The notes under the pieces were generated by a model. The model was not told where the DNA came from, made no database searches, and saw nothing but the letters and a program-made list of their open reading frames with translations. Shown one piece after another: positions 1-12,800 of a DNA stretch of 64,000 nucleotides. Source of the DNA: Sipunculus nudus. Taxonomy: Eukaryota; Annelida; Sipuncula; Golfingiida; Sipunculidae. How positions within the stretch are numbered: position 1 is the stretch's first letter; each line of letters starts with the position of its first letter. The stretch covers positions 39,479,229 to 39,543,228 of the forward strand of contig CM049314.1 of NCBI GenBank assembly GCA_026874595.1. The letters are read 5' to 3'. The position numbers and the translations under genes are program-made.

Positions 1-606
1 TTTTTAAGATGCAGTATTTGTCTTGCATTCATATATTTAGTAATTGATTATCACCAAATAGCAGGGCCATTTCCTCTTCACTTTTCAAATGCTTATATAT
101 AAAAAAATAGAAATAAGTACATTTTGCAAAGTTCAGCTTGGCACCTATGGCCCATGGGTCCCTTGCTTTTTTTTTTTTTTTTTTTTTCATTTTTGACTCT
201 AAATGTATTACTTGGCAATATTTAATTATCATGGACCATTTATTATTATACATTATCCCCAAAGCAACATATTTTAATCAGTATTGTCTTGGTAAAGAGT
301 AATTTTGACAAGGACAGTTTCTTCTAAGTTAGAATGGGAGAATAATTCTTTTTTCTGATTTGTGGACATTCTCATATTTTATTTATTAGGCAGTGATTAT
401 CAAATCAGCAAAGGTATAAATTAACCAAGATAAGTTAAAATCACATATTATCTGTGTGCCATATTTATGTGTTCTAATGAAATAGATGATACCCTAATCA
501 AATTACAGCATACTACTGCACTGTGAAAAACAAAAAAAAGTTAATGTAATAATGCAATAAGTGTATCACAGACTAACTCCTTATGATTATTTTACTTAAA
601 ATCCAG
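1..606 (+). other. CCDC39 intron sequence with a dispersed repeat end
   Basis: No coding signal. About 60-175 matches, in part, the segment at about 34675-34790 (shared start GCAGGGCCATTTCCTCTT) and ends with an AYCTATGGCCCATGGGTCCCTTG-type tail followed by poly-T. A similar tail is seen at 63657-63680. Confidence 0.5.
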
Positions 607-844
607 ACTGGAGCAGTCAAAGCAGGTAAATGAAGCACTGGTTGAGAAGCTGAAGGTGGCTACTGAGTCTCAGCTGAGCGCAGAGGAACGAGCCGCCCGC
701 ATGGATGAAATGGTGCAGGAAGAGGAGAGGAGGCAGAAAGAGATCGAGATGGAGCTGAAGAGGCTTCGTGACATTCAGTTCCGTAAAACACAAGATCTTC
801 ATGATGCTCGTACTGAAGAGCGCAACACAGAGGCAGAAATACAG
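607..844 (+). CDS. CCDC39: CCDC39 exon (first in window)
   Basis: Acceptor AG at 605-606, donor GT at 845. It starts by completing a split codon (one base, then CTG at 608) and ends in phase 0 with CAG. It is a charged heptad-type segment containing [19 protein letters not shown]. Confidence 0.9.
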
Positions 845-3800
845 GTCTGTATTTACTGCTGGCATTGCTTTAAAATAAATAATCAATATCCATATTTATT
901 TAATTGGAAACTGTCTATTTTTAGTTTTGATAAGGGTAAAATGAAATAGACACTCGTCAAGATTATTATACATGTTTCAACACATGCAGAATCAAACTTG
1001 CAAGAGTATTGCTCTGCTGGTTAGGGTTTGTGGGCATTGAAATCAAAGCCCAACAATGCACCGCAGCTTCTAAATACACAAGTGGCATAGGTATAAATAT
1101 AGTTGAGTGGGCAATGTATTCCAGCAAATATGTTGGATAAGAATTGTTTCAAGGGAGATGCATAAACATGGATGATATAAAAGGTCCAGGTATCTCCACC
1201 AGTCCAAACTGGAAGAGGTTCGCTTTGAGAAGAAAGGACTTCTGGCACCCTGAAAAGGGTGGTGTTTATATTGCAGGTTTTGGTCAGACCAGCAAGTTTT
1301 GGGTTAGTAAAGCTCAAAAGTTTAACAGTAATGTTGTGGTTAGGACATTATGGTGTGTAAGTACATAGATCTGACTCTTCAGTGATATAAAGACTAAAAA
1401 TTAAATGAATTTTTTCTTTGGCTTATCTAAGTGCCTAACATATGGTTAACTTATACTGTAGAAAAAAATATGAGTTATATCGTTAAAATTATATATTAAA
1501 ATTTGATTCTTACAGGGTAGTCGAGCTGCCATTAGAAACCTGAACAGCAAAATCAACAAGTTGGACCATGATTCCTTGAAGCAACAGGAAATCATCTATA
1601 ACCAGGTTTGTTAGGGGTTCTTGTTTTGTGAAAATCAAACTGCATCCTTTATATTTAAGCAACCTACCAGAAAGCCCTTGGAACAGCTTAACAGACTGTA
1701 CAGTCAGGTGCTGGCAGTTTCACACCGCCTTGAAATGATGGGCACAATAGAGGCAGACCTTTTTCGGTGTCGCCAAATACAGACCTACAAACATGTCCAC
1801 AGACATGTTCTGATTGTAGTATGTCAGGTACTGGTGACCTACCTCACCCATTGCTAATTATGACTGCAGTTATAGTTGATATGTGAGACAATATACACAA
1901 AAGTTAAGTTTTATTTCCTGAATATTCCTTTTACTGAAACAGCATCCATACATCTGAGGTTTTTAATTGTAAACATAGAGTTTTTTTTTTAATATTTTTA
2001 TTGACATTTCTTACATATATATATATATATACAAACAAACAGTATACAGATTGCACATGTAGACCTTACATAATTTACATAGATCCACAAAGTGACAATA
2101 CAATTAACAATGTGTACATGACACAAGGCATCCATAGAGACAATTTTAACATTGTAATAAGACATTGTAAACATAGAAATCATATGCAGGCCACAAAATT
2201 CTGTCTGAAACCCTTAAAAAAGGTTGCAGCAGATGAAAAGGGGGGGGGGGGGCTGGATTCCCCCCCCCCCCCCCCCCCCCCCGGATCCTTTTCTCTTGTG
2301 TTTTCTTTTGGCATAGTCAGATTATTCATTTTGAAAATGACCTGTCTATCATATAATAACCTATATTGGTGATCGCAGTATACAGGAGTCTGTCTTTGAT
2401 TTTTATTTTTTTAAGAAGTTGATTTACTTCTTATTTGGCTTTCAAATCATCAAAAGCAATTCTATTTTTTTAATCTGTTAATGTATATGGAATCTCAACA
2501 TCTTGACATTCCTAAAACATCAAAATAAAAATCCATGAAATTTTGATGAATTCTGAATTTAAAAAGGAATTCCCACTTGCTCCCAGAAATATTGAGTAAC
2601 CTTTATTAGGAAACTCTTTATTATGATTCATTAATATTATATGTATTTATTTTATATATAAATATAAATTTATTTATTAACTTATTATTAAATCTTTATT
2701 ATGGCATTTCATATTTATCATCACTGTTTAACGTCATAATAGTCATTTTAATTTTCTAGCTGATTTAAACATATATGATATTCTTTCTAGGATTTCACAA
2801 TCCAACAAGTGGAGCGTCGTATCAACAGAATGCAGGGAGAACACAGTAACGAGGACAAACTACAGCTTGAGGCTCGCATCAAGGAGCTGACAGCCGAACT
2901 TGACGATCGTACAGCCACACACAACCTCCTAGCTGGCCAGCTTAAACGGCTGCAGGTTAGAAAGCTGCAGTAATGCACAGCCTCAAACAGTCTCTAGTTA
3001 TATCTTTAAATGGCAACTCGTCTACATGTGTAGTACTGATAAATTAGAAATTATACCCATGAAGACATTCAGTGGCAAATTGTTAAATAAGTTTATCATA
3101 TCCCCAGTGTTTCCATATTCATATACAGTTTTTGTTGTAGGTCTCAACTTTAAATGTAACAAAGAATAACTTTCAAAGATAACATTTTCTTAAATTCAAA
3201 AGAATTAAGCCTGCATGTTTCAGATTTACTTTCTACTGTGAAAGTCTGTTTTCTATACAGTTTGATATCAATTCAATCATGTTATAAGATAGCTTTCCAA
3301 TTCTTTCCACAATTTTCCAATTCTTTCCACAGCTTTCCAATTCTTTCTCTGTATGTTTGTGCTTTATTGTTTTTTAAAGCTATATCCTTCATTAGGGTCC
3401 TCATCTGGAAAACTTATATAAGATTTACTTGGCACATTATTATCTGATTTAAACCACTTCATTCTTGAAAGCAAAGTTATGGGCAGTTCAGAAAATTGTA
3501 TGGAAACCCCTTGTCATTCTTTGGAAATAATAACATGATGAGATTTATAGATTTACATGGAAATAAATATGTTTACAAGAAAATGGCAGTGCAGACTTCC
3601 ACCAAGGCAGAGAAATTTGTGATAAACAATCACTGAACTTGACACTAAGCGCCATCTAGTGGTAACAAAGTGAACAAGGCAGCTCATTACTTCCATATAT
3701 CATTGTCAAAAATGCAGCAGTTTTCCTTTAAAAATCCCTGGATCATAATGGTGATCCAGATCACCCCCCCCCCCCCCCCCAAATTTAATCAGCTGATTCT

Positions 3801-6800
3801 TGTTTCATTGTTGAAGATCTGGAAATTTCATCAAAATCTCATCAAAATGTTGATAATTTGTTTAAGTAATGTTGCTCACAGACAGACTGACAAACAAACC
3901 AACACTGACAAAACCAACCCCTGCCGCTTGGTGAAGGACATAAGATTTTTTTTCCAACATCATTATCTGATTTATACCAGTTCATTTCTGAAAGCAAACA
4001 TATGGGCAATTCAGGAAATAGTTTAGGAACCTTAAGTTATCCTGTGGAAATTACATGATTTCAATTTATGATTTTCAGTATCAAGTTGATAATTTACAGT
4101 GATGTTCTGATGTTGTTGTTGTGTGTATTGTAGGATGACATCAGGAGAGTCAGGAGGGAGCTGGAAAAGAGCACAGATGAGAAGAACGATCTTACCTCCA
4201 AGATAGAAGAGCTCAACCTACACAATGATAGTTCTCAGAGGGAATTAAAGAAAGTCATCTTTGCCAAGCAGGTATGGTCATGTTAGATATGGATCTGCAT
4301 GTATTTCTTTTGCTCTACTGTCAATATATCTTAGTGCAGTAATGTATATAGTTCCAACTGTTAAAAGAAAAGGATCAGTGAATTCATATTGACAAAAGCA
4401 GTTCCAGAAACTGGTACAAAGAAATCTACATCATATTTTTAGTATGTATTAGATGATACTATGTTTTCACATACGTAAAATATATCAGGTATTGCTGTGT
4501 AACACAAATAGTGCTTGAACAGATAGACAAATAATATGTCATTTTCAAGATCCATAATAAGATGCTAAGATAAAAATTCTCAGACACCATTAAAATTAAG
4601 GCAAATTTTTAAATAAGATATCAATAAAACTAAAGGCAAATTTTTGCCCACAACGTTGAAAAAAAATGTATTTATTTAATTAGCCTCATGATACAGATAC
4701 TATTTAAAATCCATTATTTATTTGGGCTGACCAAAATCACCAAATTGGTGAGATATTTGAGATATCATACATTTGATTGATATCAAGACTTTACATGCTC
4801 AAAATCAATTAGTTCATTATGTATGCAAGGCCACTCTGAAAAGAATAAATGTTCTTTCCAATTGCACTCATATTTTGTAAAAGGGGTGGGATAAGGAAGG
4901 ATGAGTTCCTTCAAAGAAATCATGGTGTATTAAGAATGCTCAAAGGTGTCATATAAAATGGATTTAATTTTGTGTTTTTCATCCCACCATTCCTATATCT
5001 GTCACTGCCACACAATATTATGTCCTTTCTGCCAGCTGACAAATTTTGTCTCTACTGGAATATTTAAAAAAAATAATAACCTTTTTGCTTCTCATCTCTG
5101 GCCCTAGAGGCCTTGGAACTATTTACTTTCCTGGCCTGGCCTCATTGAAGTTCACATTTTTTTTTCACAAAATTTACAGGAGCTGATGGTTGATGACAAT
5201 ATTCTGAAACTTGAACTGCGGCGTCTACGAGAGCTTCTCAACAGAAAAGCAGATGAGGTACTCTCACTTGAAAAACGCAAACTCCAGCTGGAGACGGCCA
5301 TGTCTGAGCGTCGTCATGAGATCAACATCCACAAGGAAATGCTGACAGCTCAGTTAAAGACAAGTGACCAGGAGAGAACCCAGATCAGTGCCGAGCTACA
5401 TGAGAGAATATCTAAGATTGACAAGCTTAGGAAGAGGTTGGTATATCAGTATAGTTTCCAACAGGTTTATGTAACGGGGTCGTAAAAGAGTGTTCGGGGA
5501 GATATTGGTCTCTCTTTCTCTCTCGACAAAGAAACTTAATGACGCCAAGTGGTGGTGCACAAGTTTACTACAAGACAATAGAGACAAATGTTGAAATGGT
5601 GTGCTGTCACAACGAACAGTATGAGCGGAATTCATTATAACGTGTTAACACACATGCTGAAATAATACATTAAGAAAACAGTCGCATGTTTGTATTTTAT
5701 GCGTTAGCAAAACTGAAGTCGGGTTTCGGAGAGAGTAAAAGTAACGTTTAAGCTCGAGAGCAAAACTGAGTCAATGTTAAAAGTTACGTCAAAGCATATA
5801 TTTAGAGACCTTTTAGAAAAGACAGTTATAAAGGTAGTTAAAAATAAGAAACCTTTAACATTATGAAAAATGATAACTCACCTACAAGACAATAGAGACA
5901 AATGTTGAAATGGCGTGCTGCCACAACGAACAGTATGAGCGGAATGCCGTCTCCACGGCTAGATTTCCCGCTCTTACCTACTCTATTGTTATGTAAAACA
6001 AGACCAAATCTGAAGGGGGAACCCTGGCCTAGAATATGCGAAAAAATAAAGCAAATCCTTGAGGGAGAACTCAGGAAACGAATCGGACGAGTTCAGTCGG
6101 TGAACCAAGGTTGGCGAACTAAACGAGTTTAAGGTAGACCCGTTACATTTATAATATATAAATAATCTGTAAGCCAAGCATATTGTATATATATTACAGG
6201 CCAGCAACCATTTATTTTTAGAATTTCAATGCACTGTACAATACTGGTTAAGAATCTTGTGTATGGTGGATAATAGATAACCAAAACACTTGTGTAGTTT
6301 TGAATAAAGTTGAATAATGATCTGAAAATCTATTGGGTTACTTATATCTGATCTTTCTCCATGATAAAAATGATGATTGTTTAGCAACCAGGTGTGACAA
6401 CTTTACAAAATCTGACAGGTTTAGAGTTTTTTTACCTTCAGTATACAGTGCTTATATATTATTATGAAAGGAAAAATGGTATGATAAAGTAACTGACTTG
6501 TTTCCTTTTGTGTGAAATGGATCATATTGAAATAAAATTTTAAAGTACCTGGTAGTGAAAAAATGTAAGTAAAATATTACAAAAAGTAATGTACAATTGA
6601 TCATTATATATCTGAAAAAAGTATCTGAATATTCGAATTGCAAAAAGCTAAAAATAGAGACATGATATTAGAAACGAAAAATGTATTTCATCATTCATAC
6701 AACTTAATAGAGTTTATTAAAAAAAAAGGGCACAAGCTGATGGATAAAACCCATGTGCAGTTGTGGCTGAAGAACTTCTATGATTCATTGATTTGTGACT

Positions 6801-9800
6801 TGTAGGTATGAGATTCTTATGGTGTCCATGGCGCCCCCTGAGGGAGAGGAAGAAAAGTCACAGGCATATTATGTCATCAAGGTAAGTGAAAGACATCTAA
6901 TATAACATTCTGTATGTCAGTATCAAAAGCAGAGCATTTGATTATATGGAAAAATTGTATACTAAGTGATGTAACCAAGATTTCCTATACTCATTGCTGG
7001 TTCTTTGTCCAAGGAAGTTCTATGTTTTAATTCTGTGTTTTATTGTTTTAATGATCTGACAAAATCAGGTTATTTTTAAAGTCTGGCAGAGTTAAATTCT
7101 AATGCAGAGAGAGAGACTGTCTAGATTCATAGTTGAAAAACAAAATACTGTTTGAAAAGTTTAAACTAAAAAACAGTAACTAAATTTCTTTCAAAGCTTA
7201 TCAAACAACCAGATTGATATTAAGTAATTGGTGTACTAATTTTGTATTATTGTGTTTCTTTGCACACAAGAAAGAATTCAAATATTTAAACAACAAGATA
7301 GAAGACTGTGTGTGTGATATTTCTCTATGTCAGCGCACAACTTAATGATAATATCCATTTATACATTATGGATACCAGGCTGCCCAGGAGAAAGAAGAAC
7401 TACAGAGGGAGGGAGACGAGCTTGACGCCAAGATAAGAAAGGCTGAGAAAGAGATCCGAGCACTGGAGAACACATTAAGACTCATGAACCAACGCAATGA
7501 GACATACAGAAAGTCATTTAACAAAGTCACAGACACAAGTAAGGGTCACACTGGTCTAGTTTCTGCAGTGCCCTGTGTGCCGACCATTTACCATTAAAAG
7601 TTGATAAATGTGAAGTGCAGTTTTAATAAGAAAGAAAAGCATGGACAATATAGGGGCCTGATTAAACCCTTTAACTCCCAACCGCAAATTTTGCTTGGTC
7701 TTAACCGACTTAGCCTCTCATTAAGGTCATTTAGGTCATTAAGATTGTATTAACTGTGATCAAGCAAAACATATCAGAGCTAAGTGGACAAGACAAATTT
7801 GAATGATTTCCTTATTTTGCATTTTTGTCTTGATTTGATTACAAAATTTAAATTTTAACTCTAGTCAATATTGAAAACTGTGTCTAAGTAATGTTTAAGT
7901 GTATGCTGTCCTTAAGCACCTGCTGTTTATTGGGCATCTATGTTTCAAGTATTTTTTTAAATATATATTATTTACCTGTGAGAAGCAAAGGTAATTGATA
8001 TCACTCAATTCTGTGTGTGCATGTGTCTGCACGATATCTGGAGACCATATAACAAATGTAACTAAAATTGATCATTTAGGTTGGTATTGTGAAAATGTCC
8101 AAGAAGTTCAATTTTGGTGAAAATTATAAATGTAGATAACCCTGGAATGAGCATTTTAGGGGGTTTTATAGCATGTTTACTCTATGACTTAGCATGTGAA
8201 GATATGGCCATCGTTGGAGTGTGAATCACTACAGGGGGTCAATGAGGACAATGACGTCACTCCACGTGACGTGTGCCTGAAAGTGTCAGTAAACCAGTGG
8301 ACATCAAAGGGGGATGGTGGGGGGGGGGGGGGGGGGGGAGAGGAGGGGCCGAATGCTTCACATTCATTATGTTGATTGTCAAGGATAGTAATACCATAAA
8401 ATCAAAGGTATTTTTCAAAATATTTTTGGTTAAAAAGTTCCCAGGAATAACACAGATTCATTTAACATTCCATGACACACACTTTGAGCACTTGTTCTTC
8501 CAGCCAGGGTTTGTGTCAGCATATCAGATGCTTTTTAAATATTTAGTATTACAATGTGTGTAACATCACAGGTGATGAGATGGAGGAGAAGCAGCAGCTG
8601 GAGGAACAAATGAGGGCGGTCATGGACAAGTACAAATACAAACGCAGGCAGATACGGGAGCTTCAGGAGGATCTGCAGGTGATATATATACACCCAAAAA
8701 TCTAATGATACAATGTGTTAATGATAATCTGTGAAAGAGAGAAAGAGAGAGGTTGGGAGATGAAATAATCAAATTTCCTATTTAAATAAAATCATTAGCT
8801 ATGTAGATAATGATTTTATAAGTATATCACAGCTGTTTCCAGAGAATTATTGAGAATATTAAAGAAAAGTTCAACTGAATTTAAAATGAGACATATTTCA
8901 GTTCAGCTTTGAAATAGATGCGCAAGTTTCATTTAAGCACACAATGCATTTTTTTCCTGTTGTTAAACATCTTTTGTTCTTTTAAAGACCATGAGTCACA
9001 CGCTGGATAACCTGCAGAGGGACGAAGATGCTTATGTGGAAATGGTGGAAGAAAAACAGGTAACCTCAATCAGTAGAAGTAAAATAATTTGTTATGCTGC
9101 AAGGGACATCCCTTTACAGAGACAGAATGGCCCTCAGGCTATGTTTGCCCTTGCTGTCTGGTGTCATTTAATATCTCAATCTCTGTGTTTTTGCCTTTCC
9201 ACATCAGGATTTAATAAGTTGCGTATAATACCATTATTCTTTTGAATTTTTGACATCACTTAAGGGGTGCAAAGGCTTGTGTGCCCTAACTGTGAAATGC
9301 AAAGGTCACCTGTAAATCTTTTGAGTTTTCAGAATTCCATATGTACTATAATTATTATGTATTATAAGGGAAATTTATAACCACATACCAGTGTTCCCAT
9401 ATTAATATTTCCTGATTAGTTTTCCCTATAATTTGGTTTCTCCAAAGACAAGAGTTCCTTTCACTCTTTTTGGTCTAGACAGTACTTTCCATACTACTGG
9501 TCAGGAATTTATGAATCAAGAACTTTGGCATTCCTTTTTTGCACTAGTTTCTTTTTCTGAGAAGTCATGCCCTGCTCCTTGACCAGCTTATAAAAGATTC
9601 AATTTTGATTTTGTCTCCATCTATTTTTTTAGAGAGTTCAAAAAATTTAGAAATTCTGGAGTTTTTATCAGTAATACCATATGTTTTATTACGTAAACAT
9701 AATTGTGAGCTGTTTCTGTATTAATGAGAATTTTCTCTGTTAAAGTTTATACGCCAGAGTAAGCCATTCGAAAATTTTCCCTTATTGGGCCTATTATCGC

Positions 9801-12800
9801 CCATCCCGCCTCGTTCCCGTGTATCTAGGTCACACTTCCGTTACCCATAATCACATTTTCTTCTGGCGTTCGCCATGATGGACGTGTGATCCCGCTCTGC
9901 GAGATTCGTCGTGTTGGGTTTGCACTAATGAGTTTGCCAACTGAACTGTAAGTTGTCTTCTTTTTTTTCCCTTGCCCGCCATGGAGAACCCCACTTATTG
10001 TGGCTCTTGTGGTTCTTAATCCCGGTTGGGACTCCCACCCCCCTTGTTTTCGTTGCCGCTCCAACATTGACTCCTGCCGTGTTCCGGCTGATCCTTGTTT
10101 TCACTGCCAGACTTGGACGTCTGACCAGTGGGCCCTTTCCTGGATTGGGCTCCTTCCCCGGTACTTGAGGGTTCACCCTCCTGTATTCCATTGTCTGACC
10201 CCGTGGTTGTCTCCGCGGGGGTGGGGGGGGGGGGGGGGGGGCCTACCCTGGTTGACCGCACCACGGCCGTGCTGCGTTCACCGTCCGTTCCCGCCGGTCC
10301 TGTCACCTCTCCAGTGGTTTAGACAGTTATATCGTTGAATTCTCATTCACGGAAACGGAATTCTTTCCCCGTTCCCGCGGCCTCCCGTTCTGCCAGCATA
10401 TCTGCCTATTCCATATTACATTTATTGTCCCGGGTTTGTTAATCACTTATGTCGGATCTCGACGATTCGTCTAGACCCGATTCTGTCCGCCCGGCGCCCT
10501 CGCCGGCGCCCCGGTACTTTCTCCCCGGCCGTTCTCATCGCCGGCTCCTCACCGGATTCCTTCCTTATCCCCGGGGCCGGCTGGCGCCGTCCTGCTGGAT
10601 CGCCCGGACCTTCCTGGTGTGCAGGTAAGTGCGTCGGTCCCTACTGCCTCCATTTGGGGCTGCCGGCCTCGCCTCCGGTTCCTCCGTCTGCCGTCGTTAC
10701 TTAACGGCCGGCTGGCTCTTTTTTTTCAGTTACCATCTCCTGTGCGGCCTGCGGCTCCGGTTCCTGTGCCTTCCCAGATGGTTCCTGCTGCTGCTCATTC
10801 CCCGGCTTCCTGTTTCCAGCCTCCCGTGGCTCCAGCTCAGCGGGTCTCTCTGGCTCCCCCTACACGGGGTTCTCCAGGGTCCCCGACTGCTCAGTCAGCC
10901 GATCCCGCCCTGGCATCAGACCAGTGGTCGGCGATCGCGCTGCGCCGCCAGGCTTGGCATCCGCGCAAATCTGCTCAGTCAGCCGATCCCGCCCTAGCAC
11001 CAGACCAGTGGTCGGCGATTGCGCTGCGCCGCCAGGCTTTGCATCCGCGCAAATCTGCACTTATGGACCTGGAGGCTACCTCCACACAGGAGGCTAACCC
11101 TAGTGGTCCAAGTTCCGTAGGTACAACCTCGGACTTCCTCGGCGTCGGCGGCCGGTTCTTCTTTGAATCCTGGCCCCTTCATTCTCCCTCCGCCGCGCCC
11201 GCCGTGTGTCTGGTATTACTGACCGCACGGGGGATCTCTTCCGTGGGCGCCCCGCGGTGGTCTCGGGGTCTCGCTATACTGGGGCCCCGCTTCCGCCGGG
11301 TTCGGATACACCTTGGTCCCCTGGTACCCTTGGGAGTTCCCTTGGGTACCGGGCTCCCGGGCTACCTGTTCGTTTGCTTGCTCCCTTCTCCTGAGCTCCC
11401 AGATGTTCAGTCTGCTCCGCTGCGCCTCGTGTCCGGCCTCGCACAGCCATTTGCGGACGGTCAGTCTTTAATTCCATCCTCTGTCCAGTTTTCCGATTGT
11501 CACCTGTCGGATCTGGAGGGGCTCGGCCGGCAAGCGGCCGGTATGGTTTACGACTTGCAGGCTGTCCCTTGCTTGCTCGCCGTTTCCGGACACGCTCACT
11601 CTCCCCGACATATGGCAGGCTTCTGCCCATTCTGGCGCTGTGTTCCATTCAGGTTGTTGGCACCCTGTTGTAAATTGCATCTTGTTACGCCGCCCGGCTT
11701 GCATTCAGTCATTTATGCACTTACAGCTGCGGCTTCTCCGGCGGAGAATAAAGCTCGGTTAACTCCGCCGGAGAAGCCGCAGCTGTAAGTTCATGGTTCC
11801 CTGCTGTTTGGCGGCCAGTTACGGCCTCTCTTTGACTGCGCCTTGGCGCGCTCAGTTCGTCAGGCCCGCCTCCACTCGACCTCCCTTGCGCCTCGGCCTT
11901 CCTTCCGCGTTCCCCGCCTTCGGCCTCCGGTTGCGGCTTCCGCTCAGCCGCGTCGCGCATCTGCTACCTCGTCACGTCCTTCAGGACATTCTAGCCGTTT
12001 CCGCCTTTCGTGGTCGCTCCTCCCAACGAGGTTCGACCGAGAAATGACTCTCTAGCTCTGGTCGGCGCTCGGTTCAGAGACCGTTTTCCCGCGTGGGCGG
12101 GTTTCACCTCCCAGCGGTTAATTCTCAGCGCCCTACAGTTCGGGTTCCGTCTTACGTTTAGCACACTCCGCCTCCGTCCGATCCGGCAAAACGCCTCGCT
12201 TGGCGGAGGCCCTTCGATCTATGTTAGACAATCGGGCTATTTCGAGGTTTCCCCATCCACCGTGGGGTTTCACTCTCGCCTTTTCTTGTTCCCGACCCGC
12301 CCGGCCGTTGGCGCCCGATCATAGACCTGTAGCGCCTCAATTCGTTCATCCGTCCGCCCCTGTTTCGGATGTTCATTCTCCATGCTGTCCTCCGCGTTGT
12401 TCTGCGGATGGCTTAGGCGTTCCCATATAGACCTTATGGATGCCTAATTTAACGTTTCCATTCCGGGTCCATCCGTTCGGGATCCACGTGGCCCCCTGGA
12501 ATTTACCATCCTTGTTCACACGGTCCCGAGTTCTCTCCATTCATCGGGCATTTCTGTGCTCCCTTCTCTGGGCCATTGGCTGGTCCATGCGGCCGATCGC
12601 TCCCTCTTACTGTCGCATCGCTCCCGGGTTCTCAACTTACTTCAGAACCTCGGCTTCCTGGTCACTGCGGAGAAATCTCTTCTCACTCCCACCCAGTCCC
12701 TCCAATTTCTGGGTGTCATGCTCGATTTTGCGTCCGGCACTGCGTCGCTCCCGCGCGATTTTGCTCTCCCGCTCCGCCGCCTAATTTGTTCCTTTCTCAC

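Larger units (their letters stand above)
9980..11790 (+). pseudogene. DIRS gag-like region, broken
   Basis: A likely start at 9980 ([12 protein letters not shown]) stops after 12 codons. One frame over, the sequence continues with a Cys-rich stretch (CFRC...C...CFHCQTW) ending TSDQW, which resembles the N-terminal cysteine cluster of DIRS gag proteins. A G19 tract (10223-10241) then breaks the frame. The longest open stretch is 10619-11788 (about 389 codons, Pro/Ser/Leu-rich, closing inside the 11719-11790 hairpin), but I cannot prove it is the native frame. Gag identity rests on position plus the Cys cluster. Confidence 0.5.

Noticed and set aside
1021-1368. Coding exon of CCDC39 between 845 and 1515
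   Set aside because: The flanking exons already join in frame and match the family continuously; no acceptor/donor pair brackets this stretch.
10016-10306. Minus-strand Gly/Pro-rich frames in the DIRS element
   Set aside because: Shadow of the GC-rich + strand coding region and the G19 tract.
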